Shown here: positions 1 through 7,590 of the stretch, one piece after another
Position numbering within the stretch: the stretch's first letter is position 1
Layout of the letters: each line of letters begins with the position of its first letter
Assembly (NCBI GenBank): GCA_017434755.1
Contig: JAFRER010000018.1
Location: forward strand, 26,985 to 90,984
Source: Oscillospiraceae bacterium
Lineage (GTDB): Bacteria > Bacillota > Clostridia > Oscillospirales > Oscillospiraceae
DNA length: 64,000 bases
Reading direction: 5' to 3'
Made by a program: the position numbers and the translations under genes
Notes under the pieces: generated by a model
The model's database searches: none
Told to the model about the DNA's origin: nothing
Seen by the model: the letters and a program-made list of their open reading frames with translations, nothing else

Positions 1-259
1 CGTCCGAACCGTTGGTGAACAGCAGCTCATTTTCTGCCAGTCCGAAGACCTCTGCTGCGGTCTTCACCAATCCGGTGCATTCGGGATCCGAGTACAGATT
101 CAGCCTTTCAAATGCCGCTGAGGCCTCCTGCACGGCAAGATCGGAAACAGGAAAGGGAGACTCATTGGTATTGAGCTTTATATATCTGCGGTCCCTCGGC
201 TGCTCACCGGGTGTATAAGGATCGAGATAAGCGTATTTATCACTGAAAAACCTGCTCAT
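1..259 (-). CDS. hisC: Histidinol-phosphate aminotransferase, N-terminal part (runs off left edge)
   Basis: HisC is the PLP-dependent enzyme that converts imidazole acetol phosphate and glutamate to histidinol phosphate. Only the first 86 codons are present; the rest lies beyond base 1. The translation starts MSRFFSDKYAYLDPYTPGEQ and then shows the family's LNTNESPFP segment and LLFTNGSD just before the edge, both typical of the N-terminal arm and first helix of HisC. The ATG at 259-257 overlaps the hisD stop in an ATGA junction, so translation is probably coupled. It is the last visible gene of the histidine operon. Partial only because of the window boundary; no sign of damage. Confidence 0.93.
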   Translation of the reverse strand, partial: MSRFFSDKYAYLDPYTPGEQPRDRRYIKLNTNESPFPVSDLAVQEASAAFERLNLYSDPECTGLVKTAAEVFGLAENELLFTNGSD

Positions 260-1536
260 TCGTCCGCCTTCTTTCTTGAGAGAACGCTTCTCGCATGTCC
301 GGTTAGACCTTCCTGCCTTGCAAAAAGCGCGATATCTTCCGCAACTGCATTCAAAGCATCGCGGGTGTAATAGGTGAACTGGGATTTTTTGATAAAATCA
401 TCCACCGAAAGCGGACTGCCGTATTTAGCGGTCCCGCCGGTCGGAAGAGTATGGTTCGGACCGGCATAGTAATCACCCAGCGGCTCCGGCGCATCACGTC
501 CGAGAAAGATCGAGCCCGCGTTTTTCACTTTGTCAAGGTATCCGAACGGATCGTCCACGCACAGCCCCAGATGCTCCGGCGCTATCTCATTTGCGATCTC
601 CAGCGCCTCCTCCAGGCTGCCGGTGATTATGATCTTTCCGTTGTTCTCTATCGAGGCCCTCGCTATTGCTTCTCTCTCCAGCAGAGAAAGCTGTCTTTCG
701 ATCTCCTTCTGAACTTTCTCCGCAAGATCTTCGGAATCCGTGATGAGCACCGCGCTGGACATGACATCGTGCTCTGCCTGGGCAAGAAGGTCCGCCGCCA
801 GGACAGCGGGATCCGATCTTCCGTCCGAAACAATGAGCACTTCACTGGGTCCCGCCTCGGCATCGATGGAGACCTCACCGTATACCTGTTTCTTTGCAGC
901 CGCAACATACGCGTTGCCGGGGCCTACTATCTTATACACCTTCGGAATGCTCTCCGTGCCGTATGCAAGCGCGGCAATCGCCTGAGCGCCGCCGACTTTG
1001 TAGATTCTGTCCACTCCCGCCGTATGTGCCGCCGAGAGGATCGCCGGATCCACCTTTCCGTCTTTCCGCGGAGGCGTTACCATGACAATCTCCGCGCATC
1101 CGGCTATTTTGGCGGGGATCGCATCCATCAGCACAGTGGACGGATACGGAGCAGTGCCGCCCGGCACATACAGCCCCACCTTCTCTATCGGCGTAATCTT
1201 CACGCCTAGCACGGTGCCGTCGGGATTCTCAATCCTGTAGCTTTCCCGGATCTGGCAGGAATGGAAGCGGCGGATGTTCGCTGCCGCCTTCTCAAGGACC
1301 GCCTTGAAACCGTCGGAGACCTCTCCGAGCGCCTCATCCATCTCCTCATCGCTGACGAGGAAATCATCGATCGCAACGCCGTCGAACCTTTCCGAATACT
1401 CTCTCAGTGCGGCGTCACCGCGCTCTCTGACATTCCGGATTATCTGCGCGACCGTTTCTCCCACCTCGGACACCGGAAAGGATCTGGAAAGGATCTCTCC
1501 CGGTGAGGAAAGGCCGCATTTCAGAATCTTTATCAT
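256..1536 (-). CDS. hisD: Histidinol dehydrogenase
   Basis: Zinc- and NAD-dependent enzyme that oxidises histidinol to histidine in two steps, the last step of histidine synthesis, in the cytoplasm. At 426 aa it has normal family length. Recognisable motifs are VGLYVPGGTAPYPS (120-133), VGPGNAYV (204-211), the metal-site segment AQAEHD (252-257), the catalytic APEHLG (319-324) and GPNHTLPT (359-366). The ATG at 1536-1534 overlaps the hisG stop (ATGA), and the stop overlaps hisC in the same way. This is a tightly coupled hisG-hisD-hisC stretch. Nothing is missing. Confidence 0.98.
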   Translation of the reverse strand: MIKILKCGLSSPGEILSRSFPVSEVGETVAQIIRNVRERGDAALREYSERFDGVAIDDFLVSDEEMDEALGEVSDGFKAVLEKAAANIRRFHSCQIRESYRIENPDGTVLGVKITPIEKVGLYVPGGTAPYPSTVLMDAIPAKIAGCAEIVMVTPPRKDGKVDPAILSAAHTAGVDRIYKVGGAQAIAALAYGTESIPKVYKIVGPGNAYVAAAKKQVYGEVSIDAEAGPSEVLIVSDGRSDPAVLAADLLAQAEHDVMSSAVLITDSEDLAEKVQKEIERQLSLLEREAIARASIENNGKIIITGSLEEALEIANEIAPEHLGLCVDDPFGYLDKVKNAGSIFLGRDAPEPLGDYYAGPNHTLPTGGTAKYGSPLSVDDFIKKSQFTYYTRDALNAVAEDIALFARQEGLTGHARSVLSRKKADE

Positions 1537-2171
1537 GTTTCCACCTCTGCCTGCGCAGACAGGCCCTTCATCACTCTTTCTATCATCTCCTGCCTGAAAC
1601 GGAAAGCCGATCTGTTCGCGATAAGTCTCGCGCTGATCTCAGCTAAGGTGTCTATGATCCTGAGATCGTTCTCCCGGAGCGTGGTGCCCGTCTCGGTAAT
1701 ATCCACGATCACGTCGGACAGGCCCAGGATCGGTGCGATCTCAATGGATCCGTTCAGATGTATGATATCGATCTCCCGCCCCGTGGACGCATAGTATCTC
1801 CGGGCAATTCCGGCATACTTCGTAGCCACTCTCAGTGTCCTCTGCGGATCATCCCTGTATCCGTCCGGAGCGGCGGATATCATGCGGCATTTTCCTGTTT
1901 TGAGATCAAGGAGTTCATAGACATCCGGCTGATACTCCATCAGGATATCCTTGCCCGCAACGCCGATATCCGCGGCTCCTCTCTCCACATATACGGGAAC
2001 GTCCGACGGTTTCACCCAGAAGTACCGGACTCCCGCCTCAGGGTTTTCAAAAGTCAGCTTCCGGTTCGTCTCCAGGATCTCAGGGCAGGGAAAACCCGCG
2101 GCCTCGAACATCTTATATACTTTGTCGCCGAGCCTTCCTTTCGGAAGCGCGATATTCAGCATTCTTTCCAT
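1533..2171 (-). CDS. hisG: ATP phosphoribosyltransferase, short form (catalytic subunit)
   Basis: HisG joins ATP and PRPP, the committed step of histidine synthesis. This is the short (HisG_S) form of about 212 aa, which lacks the C-terminal regulatory domain and works as a complex with HisZ, encoded just upstream. Motifs: NIALPKGRLG near the N-terminus, DIGVAGKDIL, and the PRPP-binding run DVIVDITETGTTLREN. I chose the ATG at 2171 because GAGGTGGG lies 5-6 bases upstream. A TTG at 2186 that overlaps the hisZ stop would add five residues (MRWDR) but has no good ribosome site. Feedback by histidine is expected through HisZ. Confidence 0.96.
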   Translation of the reverse strand: MERMLNIALPKGRLGDKVYKMFEAAGFPCPEILETNRKLTFENPEAGVRYFWVKPSDVPVYVERGAADIGVAGKDILMEYQPDVYELLDLKTGKCRMISAAPDGYRDDPQRTLRVATKYAGIARRYYASTGREIDIIHLNGSIEIAPILGLSDVIVDITETGTTLRENDLRIIDTLAEISARLIANRSAFRFRQEMIERVMKGLSAQAEVET

Positions 2172-2182
2172 GCGGTCCCACC

Positions 2183-3127
2183 TCAAAGCAGTTCGTCCGG
2201 CAGAGCGATCCTCTCCAGTTCGTCCAGATAGACGGCAAATCCGACGGCATTCGATCTCCTGCCCATCTTCTCCATGAGTCTGTCATACTGGCCGCCGGAG
2301 AGGACTCTGTCCGGTATACCGTCGATGAACCCTCTGAAAACGATGCCGTTATAATAGCTCACGTCACCGATCAGCGAAAAATCTATCTCGGTTCTGGAGC
2401 GGACGCCGGGATCCTTCAGTCCGCAGATGATCATTTTCATTCTTTCCAGTCTGCTGCGAAGCTTGTCTCCAGCGCAGAGTTTTTCAAGCTCCGGCAGCAC
2501 TTTGTCCGCTCTTCCGTAGACGGAAAGAAGTCTCTTCAGAGGCAGACTTCTTTCCTCAGGGATGTTTTCCTGTGCGCAGATCTCGGCTATCCCGTGCAGA
2601 TTCCTCTCACCCGCACATTTAATTATCCTTCGTCTGACATCCTCGGAGTCTGTCATGTCATCCAGCAAAGCAAGCGGTATATCCATATCAGACAGCTCCA
2701 GAACATATGCGTTGCTGAGCATCCCGAGGCTCTCCGCGGCAAGTGAAATGACTTCGGCAAGGCATTCCGTATCTATCCTGCCTATGCATTCAAGCCCTGT
2801 CTGCATGATCTCTTTGAAAGACCCCGTTTTTTTAGACACACGGTAAACGCTCTCATCATAGCAGAGCTTCCTCAGACGGTCAGCCTCGTCTCTGCTGTTT
2901 CGGATTATCGAAAGAGTCACATCCGGCTTGAGTGCCATGAGCATGCCGTTCGTATCGGTAAAGGTTATGACATTGTCCGAAACAAGGAAGTCCTTGTTCC
3001 GGCTGTACAGGTCATATTCCTCGAAACGGCTCATCGTGTACTTTTCGTATCCGCTGGCCATGTATAAGGCACGCAGGGCGAAGAGGATCCTCTCGGTGTT
3101 GCTCAGAACGGAAGCGTCAAACTTCAT
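2183..3127 (-). CDS. hisZ: ATP phosphoribosyltransferase regulatory subunit HisZ
   Basis: HisZ is a histidyl-tRNA-synthetase-like protein without aminoacylation activity. It pairs with short HisG and confers activity and histidine feedback. The 314-aa product shows class II synthetase-like elements: LMALKPDVTLSIIRN near residue 70 and SGGQYDRLMEKMG near the end. It is shorter than true HisRS and no anticodon-binding domain is visible. The ATG at 3127 has GGAGAAGGAAG directly upstream; a TTG at 3148 is possible but less likely. Its start overlaps the 3' end of the yerC-like gene by 11 bases, so the regulator and the pathway share one transcript. Confidence 0.95.
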   Translation of the reverse strand: MKFDASVLSNTERILFALRALYMASGYEKYTMSRFEEYDLYSRNKDFLVSDNVITFTDTNGMLMALKPDVTLSIIRNSRDEADRLRKLCYDESVYRVSKKTGSFKEIMQTGLECIGRIDTECLAEVISLAAESLGMLSNAYVLELSDMDIPLALLDDMTDSEDVRRRIIKCAGERNLHGIAEICAQENIPEERSLPLKRLLSVYGRADKVLPELEKLCAGDKLRSRLERMKMIICGLKDPGVRSRTEIDFSLIGDVSYYNGIVFRGFIDGIPDRVLSGGQYDRLMEKMGRRSNAVGFAVYLDELERIALPDELL

Positions 3128-3422
3128 CTTCCTTCTCCTGTTCCTCAAGTCTTGCTATCACCGTTTCATATCCGCCGTCACCGTAATTCAGGCATCTGCT
3201 TACCCGGCTGATGGTCGTGCTGCTTGTCCCGACCTGCCGGGAGATCTCCTGATAGCTTTTCCCGCTGTACAGAAGTCGTGCGGTTTCAAACCTTTGTGCC
3301 ATATCCTGGATTTCCTTTATCGTGCAGAGATCTTCAAAAAAGGCTCTGCTCTCGTCCTCTGACTCAAGAAGCAGAACGCTGCGGAAAAGAGCATTTACCG
3401 CTTCCGAATAATAGTTTTGCAT
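3117..3422 (-). CDS. YerC/YecD-family TrpR-related DNA-binding protein, likely his repressor
   Basis: Small 101-aa helix-turn-helix protein related to TrpR. The recognition region is GKSYQEISRQVGTSSTTISR (about residues 54-73), preceded by a helical dimerisation segment. YerC-like proteins encoded next to his genes in Firmicutes have been proposed as histidine-responsive repressors (HisR). Here it is first in the his operon and overlaps hisZ, which fits autoregulation of the whole unit. AAAGGAGA sits 5-6 bases before the ATG at 3422. The family assignment is strong; the ligand and operator are inference. Its acidic C-terminus (LEEQEKEDEV) is unremarkable. Confidence 0.9.
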   Translation of the reverse strand: MQNYYSEAVNALFRSVLLLESEDESRAFFEDLCTIKEIQDMAQRFETARLLYSGKSYQEISRQVGTSSTTISRVSRCLNYGDGGYETVIARLEEQEKEDEV

Positions 3423-3452
3423 ATCTGTCTCCTTTGCGATTATTACTTTAGC

Positions 3453-3481
3453 AGTCTATCACTCTATTCTAATAAAGTCAA
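3453..3481 (-). promoter_or_regulatory. Predicted sigma-A promoter of the his operon
   Basis: On the minus strand TTGACT (3481-3476) and TAGACT (3458-3453) are separated by 17 bases and lie about 30 bases before the first start codon. A loose TTAG...CTAA dyad spans the spacer and -10 region and could be the operator of the YerC-like protein, but it is too imperfect to call. The leader is short, so no T-box fits. Confidence 0.65.
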
Positions 3482-3499
3482 CTATAATAATACGATATC

Positions 3500-3528
3500 T
3501 TTAAGAGTTTTTTAAAATATGCTATAAT
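3500..3528 (+). promoter_or_regulatory. Possible promoter of the Mbeg1-like hydrolase gene
   Basis: A perfect TATAAT at 3523-3528 is preceded by a weak -35 (TTTAAG, 3500-3505) at 17 bases. The leader holds a small inverted repeat (TGTCC...GGGACA, about 3571-3588) and AAGGAGG just before the ATG at 3602. Confidence 0.45.
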
Positions 3529-3601
3529 CAACACAACGAATGTTCGATGCAAGCGGTAATTTGGTCATACTGTCCTGTACGCGGGACAGAAAGGAGGATA
3601 C

Positions 3602-4675
3602 ATGGCAGGTATTCTTGATTATATTAAGTGGCGAGGTGATCTCAGCCATGAGGTTTCGCCTTTCAATGAAGTAGACTACTATGTGTTTTCAAAGATTGGT
3701 TCGCCTGATTTTTCCGGGATCGTTCCTGACGATGATTCCACGATTGACCTTCAAAACTGCACAGACAGGCTTTTTGGTGATGATCCCGATTCAGTTTCGT
3801 TGGGCCTTTTAGCCTCAAAAAGCATTCTTAAGGTCCTTCGTATCCTGCCTTCCAAACCGAGATACCGGGATCTGTTGCTTTCCGGATTTAGGGCAGTGTT
3901 CAGTGAATCTGATACAGAGCAGTTCTCAGCACTCACTCTTATCCTTCCGGATGGAGTCTGTTTTGTCAGTTTCAGAGGAACTGACGATTATTTAGTATCC
4001 TGGAAAGAAGACCTTCAGTTGAGCGTCAAAGATTCCATTCCCGCTCAACGTGACGCTGCCGCATATCTTCAATGGGCTGCTTCTGTCTATCCCGGTCCCA
4101 TTATAGTTGCCGGACATTCCAAAGGCGGCAATCTTGCCGTCTATGCCGCGACCATGCTCTCCCCTGATCTTCAGGCCAGGATCAAAGGGGTATATAGTTT
4201 TGACGGTCCCGGTTTCAAGGCGGACTTCTTTACCCATGACGGTTTTCTTGCAATCAGTGACCGTTTGCATGAGATTGTCCCTGAAACATCCATTATAGGC
4301 ATTCTTCTTGAGAAGGCACTTCCTTATGAAATAGTCCGATGTGTATACTCCGGAATCCAGTCCCACGACGGATACCGCTGGGAAACATCGCCCACCGGCT
4401 TTGTCCGCGCTGAGTCGCTGACCGATTCCAGCGAAGCTTTGAATGAGACCATGGATAAAACTATCAGCGAAATGTCTCCGGAAGAGGCAGATTCTCTTAT
4501 TGGAGAGCTTTTCCGGATTCTGACGGACACCGGTGCAAAGACTGTTTCCGATCTGGCGGATTTCAATCTCATAGGCAGTTTCCGCCTTGCCAAGAACCTG
4601 ATCATGGAGAGCCAGATCCGGGGTCTTGGCGGCAAACTGATCGAAAACATGATCAAATGCATCATCCGTCAGTGA
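3602..4675 (+). CDS. Mbeg1-like (DUF2974) alpha/beta-hydrolase, lipase-like
   Basis: A 357-aa lipase-like protein. The central part carries FRGTDD (124-129), which fits an oxyanion-hole strand, and the nucleophile elbow GHSKGG (171-176) with Ser173 as the likely nucleophile. This arrangement is typical of the DUF2974/Mbeg1-like group found in many Firmicutes. The substrate is unknown. There is no signal peptide or membrane helix, so it is probably cytoplasmic. A strong AAGGAGG precedes the ATG. The next gene on the same strand starts 72 bases downstream and they may share a transcript. Family assignment is solid; the natural ester or amide substrate cannot be told from sequence. Confidence 0.85.
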   Translation: MAGILDYIKWRGDLSHEVSPFNEVDYYVFSKIGSPDFSGIVPDDDSTIDLQNCTDRLFGDDPDSVSLGLLASKSILKVLRILPSKPRYRDLLLSGFRAVFSESDTEQFSALTLILPDGVCFVSFRGTDDYLVSWKEDLQLSVKDSIPAQRDAAAYLQWAASVYPGPIIVAGHSKGGNLAVYAATMLSPDLQARIKGVYSFDGPGFKADFFTHDGFLAISDRLHEIVPETSIIGILLEKALPYEIVRCVYSGIQSHDGYRWETSPTGFVRAESLTDSSEALNETMDKTISEMSPEEADSLIGELFRILTDTGAKTVSDLADFNLIGSFRLAKNLIMESQIRGLGGKLIENMIKCIIRQ

Positions 4676-4747
4676 TGCTGTACAAGGACATTCCCTTTTT
4701 CATGCATTCACTCATCTGAGATCCTTATCATTTTTCCGGAGTCTGCC

Positions 4748-6085
4748 ATGCCAGAATCTGAAATCATCACGTTCCGCTATCCGAACGGTGAGTATCAGAG
4801 AGTCCAGAAGGTCACTTTCGACAGCTGGTCACAGCTGGAATATCTTCTCCCCTCCCGTTCCGAAAGAGCCTTCGATTCGCTGTGCTCCCTCTATAAACGC
4901 TATATAATCCCGAAGTGTCCCTGGTTATTCGGAAGACTCATCCTTTTCCGCATCCCGGATGATGTCACGGTTCCTTTTCCCTTTGAAACGGAACGGTACG
5001 GTTCCGTGGCGGACAAACTCACAGCAGCCGCCATCGCTTTGCGAAGCGGTGTCGTGGTCGCCGGGAATAAACCGGTCTTTCTGTCCGGCGCAGTGAGGGA
5101 ATTCTGGAGATGTCTCGAGGTCAGAAACTGCGTGAAGATCCTCTGCGGGTATCTTCCCCACACGACGGTCCTGCCTGTTAACGACCTCTGCGGATTTCTG
5201 ACCGAAAACGAAAACTCTGCCGCTTTCCGGTCCAGTGCTTCATTTTTTACCATGGAGCGCTTCGACTGCGCCAGCGCATATGACAGCATAGGCACTCCGA
5301 TAGGCCTCCATGTAAAGGACGGCTTCATCTTCAGCCCGCCGATGTATTTGCGCGAAGCCCTGCTCGTCGGAAAAGACGGGAAGGCTTCGATTGCGGTTCC
5401 TCGGCTTTCCGATCTCACGATGGAAATAAACGGTTCATCCGTAACCCCGGACGAAACAAATACTTTTTTCAGACCTTCCTGCCGGATCACGCCGAAACAC
5501 GGAGAAAGGGACCTTGTCATAATCGGTTCGAAGATCGCCGCCGTGCATGAAGGCGGAAACACTTTCGTTCCTTCTTCCGGTTTCGTTCTCCGGGACTGCG
5601 GTACCCATGCGATGCCCGGAGACACGGTGACTTATCACGGATTAGAGGATGTGCTTTTCGGCATTCAGGCCGGAAACAGCGCTGTTGTCAACGGGAAAAA
5701 GACCGGGCATTTTATTTCCCCTTTTTATAATATCAAAAGGCTCTGGAGCACATCCTACCCTCCCAGCCTTTACCCGCTCAATTATAACAGAGACAGGGCG
5801 CCCAGAATGGTATTGGGAACGGACAGCGGCGGCACGCCGGTCATCCTGTGGGCAGAGGGAGCCGGCAAACTGAAGTATTTCCCCGGAAAAGAAAGCTGCG
5901 GCGCTTCCCTTTCGGAGATGGAGGATATCTGTCAGAAGCTCGGTCTTGTCAATGCCGTCAATCTCGACGGCGGAGGCTCGGCGCAGATCATTCTGAACGG
6001 TTCACGCTCCCTCAGGATCTCCGACAGGAATCCGGACAATACCGAGGCAGAGCGCGCGATCCCCGTAGCTCTGATGATCAGATGA
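4748..6085 (+). CDS. Phosphodiester glycosidase (NAGPA) family protein without signal peptide
   Basis: The C-terminal third matches the phosphodiester glycosidase domain (NAGPA, formerly DUF2233): LGTDSGGTPVILWAEG, then NAVNLDGGGSAQI with the LDGGGS signature near 406-411, and a closing segment RNPDNTEAERAIPVALM. Related enzymes remove N-acetylglucosamine from phosphodiester-linked glycans. The first roughly 300 residues match nothing I recognise, and there is no signal peptide or membrane helix, unlike the anchored relative at 7591-8847. CGGAG lies 6 bases before the ATG. The stop overlaps the rluA-like start (ATGA). The domain call is firm; activity and location are uncertain. Confidence 0.85.
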   Translation: MPESEIITFRYPNGEYQRVQKVTFDSWSQLEYLLPSRSERAFDSLCSLYKRYIIPKCPWLFGRLILFRIPDDVTVPFPFETERYGSVADKLTAAAIALRSGVVVAGNKPVFLSGAVREFWRCLEVRNCVKILCGYLPHTTVLPVNDLCGFLTENENSAAFRSSASFFTMERFDCASAYDSIGTPIGLHVKDGFIFSPPMYLREALLVGKDGKASIAVPRLSDLTMEINGSSVTPDETNTFFRPSCRITPKHGERDLVIIGSKIAAVHEGGNTFVPSSGFVLRDCGTHAMPGDTVTYHGLEDVLFGIQAGNSAVVNGKKTGHFISPFYNIKRLWSTSYPPSLYPLNYNRDRAPRMVLGTDSGGTPVILWAEGAGKLKYFPGKESCGASLSEMEDICQKLGLVNAVNLDGGGSAQIILNGSRSLRISDRNPDNTEAERAIPVALMIR

Positions 6086-6726
6086 ACAGCATGAGGATAA
6101 TCAAAGAAACCGAAAACACGATAATATGCGTCAAGCCCGCAGGTGTTCTGTCGACAGATGAGCCCGGCGGGATGCCTTCACTCGTCAGGGATGCCCTCGG
6201 AGAAGCCTGTTCAGAAATCTGTACAGTTCACAGGCTCGACAGAGTCGTCAGCGGACTGATGGTGCTGGCAAAGAACAGCACGGCCGCTTCAATTCTCGGA
6301 CAGCAGATCATGGCCCGTTCATTCGAAAAAGAGTACCTTGCCGTGATACATGGCTGTCCTCAGGAATCGGAAGGCAGATTCACGGATCTGCTTTTCCGTG
6401 ACAGATATGCGCGCAGGACACTCATTGCCGACTCTCCCGCCAAAGGCGTCCGGGAAGCCGTGCTCGATTATTCGCTGCTGGAGAAGACGGATGATCTGAG
6501 TCTGGTGAAGATCTGTCTGGGTACCGGCAGGACCCACCAGATCAGAGTCCAGTTTTCATCAAGAGGCATGCCCGTCGTCGGAGACAGGAAATACGGCACG
6601 GATGACGGCTGCGATATCGCCTTGTGGTCATACCGTCTGGCATTCGATGAGCCTTTCACAGGCGAAAGGATAGATATCTCCCTGCCTCCGCCCGGACAAT
6701 ATCCGTGGAATCTGTTCGGCTGTTGA
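6082..6726 (+). CDS. RluA-family pseudouridine synthase
   Basis: 214-aa enzyme that isomerises uridine to pseudouridine in rRNA or tRNA. It has the RluA catalytic motif HRLDR (50-54, catalytic Asp53), the substrate-side motif GTGRTHQIRVQFSSRG and GDRKYG near the end. It lacks an S4 RNA-binding domain, so it belongs to the short RluA/RluC-like members; the target base cannot be assigned. The start ATG at 6082 overlaps the upstream stop (ATGA) and a second ATG follows at 6091. Neither has a ribosome site, so coupled translation is likely. The gene ends just before a strong two-way terminator. Confidence 0.92.
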   Translation: MNSMRIIKETENTIICVKPAGVLSTDEPGGMPSLVRDALGEACSEICTVHRLDRVVSGLMVLAKNSTAASILGQQIMARSFEKEYLAVIHGCPQESEGRFTDLLFRDRYARRTLIADSPAKGVREAVLDYSLLEKTDDLSLVKICLGTGRTHQIRVQFSSRGMPVVGDRKYGTDDGCDIALWSYRLAFDEPFTGERIDISLPPPGQYPWNLFGC

Positions 6727-6735
6727 ACTGCATGC

Positions 6736-6768
6736 AAAAAGGAAGCCGCCATCGGCGGCTTCCTTTTT
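6736..6768. terminator. Bidirectional rho-independent terminator
   Basis: Perfect 10-bp stem GGAAGCCGCC / GGCGGCTTCC (6741-6750, 6754-6763) with a 3-base loop. It is flanked by an A-run on the left and a T-run on the right, so it can stop both the rluA-like (+) and Nudix (-) transcripts. Confidence 0.92.
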
Positions 6769-6788
6769 ATTGTCATTTATTCCTTAGA

Positions 6789-7358
6789 TCAGAACGCAAA
6801 CGGATCCGGTCTTTCTATTGTCTGTCCGGGCCAGAGCTCATCCGGATCGCAGAGGTCATATTTCTTCACATAATCGATCATCATGGCAAAATCCGCGCAT
6901 CCGGGACGGACAGGGCCGGCAAGCTCCGCTGCTTTTTTCACATCCACCCAGACCGCCTCTTCCACCTCGTCCGAGAGATGGAACTCGCACTTGGGGCAGA
7001 ATGCCAGAAACGCGATCATCAGCACACCGCCTCTGAACCAGTATGTCCCGAGGCTCTCGAGATTCCGGATCTCGATGCCGAGTTCCTCCTTTATCTCCCG
7101 CACCGCTGCATGCTCCGCGTTCTCTCCCGGAAGGATGAAGCCGGAATTATACATCCAATGCCTGTAAGTAAGGTGGGACTGTCTCGTCATGACCACCTCG
7201 TTATACTCATTGTAAGTCAGGACAATGACCGCTGTTGGGAAGGAATCGTACCATGTTTTTTTACAGGGATCGCACCAGGGCACCATTCCGTCTTCCTTCG
7301 ATTCTCTCAGAGAGAGTTTTCTCCCGCACTGGGGACAGTATTCATAGTGAAGTACCAT
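6789..7358 (-). CDS. Nudix hydrolase with N-terminal zinc ribbon
   Basis: 189-aa Nudix-fold pyrophosphohydrolase. A Cys4 zinc ribbon (C8, C11, C29, C32) precedes a perfect Nudix box spanning 73-95: G73-X5-E79-X7-R87-E88-X2-E91-E92-X-G94-I95. Zinc ribbon plus Nudix resembles NudC-type NADH pyrophosphatases, but the protein is shorter and the NudC SQPWPFPxS signature was not found. Substrate is therefore open (a nucleotide sugar, NADH or damaged nucleotide). GAGGAGAG precedes the ATG at 7358. It is the last gene of a unit with the 63-aa membrane protein and the anchored NAGPA protein. Confidence 0.92.
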   Translation of the reverse strand: MVLHYEYCPQCGRKLSLRESKEDGMVPWCDPCKKTWYDSFPTAVIVLTYNEYNEVVMTRQSHLTYRHWMYNSGFILPGENAEHAAVREIKEELGIEIRNLESLGTYWFRGGVLMIAFLAFCPKCEFHLSDEVEEAVWVDVKKAAELAGPVRPGCADFAMMIDYVKKYDLCDPDELWPGQTIERPDPFAF

Positions 7359-7384
7359 TTTCTCTCCTCAGCTGACGGAATCAG

Positions 7385-7576
7385 TCATTTTCTCGCTCTG
7401 ACGATCGCTCCGACCGATGAGACGACCACAACAGCGCAGAAAATGAAAATGAAAACCTTCGTGGTATTGCTCGTGAGAAACGACATAAGCGGATTGAAGC
7501 CGTTCAGAATGGTTATCACGACGAGAGCAAGCGCCATGCAGATTGCCAGATGACTCAGAAACTCCATAATCTTCAT
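7385..7576 (-). CDS. Small two-helix membrane protein, unknown function
   Basis: 63-aa protein made almost wholly of two hydrophobic helices (about residues 8-27 and 38-58) with a basic C-terminal end VRARK. No family is recognised. AAGGAAG lies 7-8 bases before the ATG at 7576, and it sits 14 bases after the stop of the anchored NAGPA gene and 26 bases before the Nudix gene on the same strand, so expression is very likely. Its position suggests a partner for the membrane-anchored glycosidase, but this is inference. Confidence 0.7.
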   Translation of the reverse strand: MKIMEFLSHLAICMALALVVITILNGFNPLMSFLTSNTTKVFIFIFCAVVVVSSVGAIVRARK

Positions 7577-7590
7577 AGGGTATCTTCCTT

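Noticed and set aside
3423-3480. T-box or other histidine riboswitch before the his operon
   Set aside because: The leader is only about 30 bases, too short for a T-box.
5848-6081. N-terminal extension of the RluA-like gene
   Set aside because: The extra 78 residues lie inside the NAGPA gene in another frame and are Arg/Gln-rich. The enzyme starts properly at 6082.
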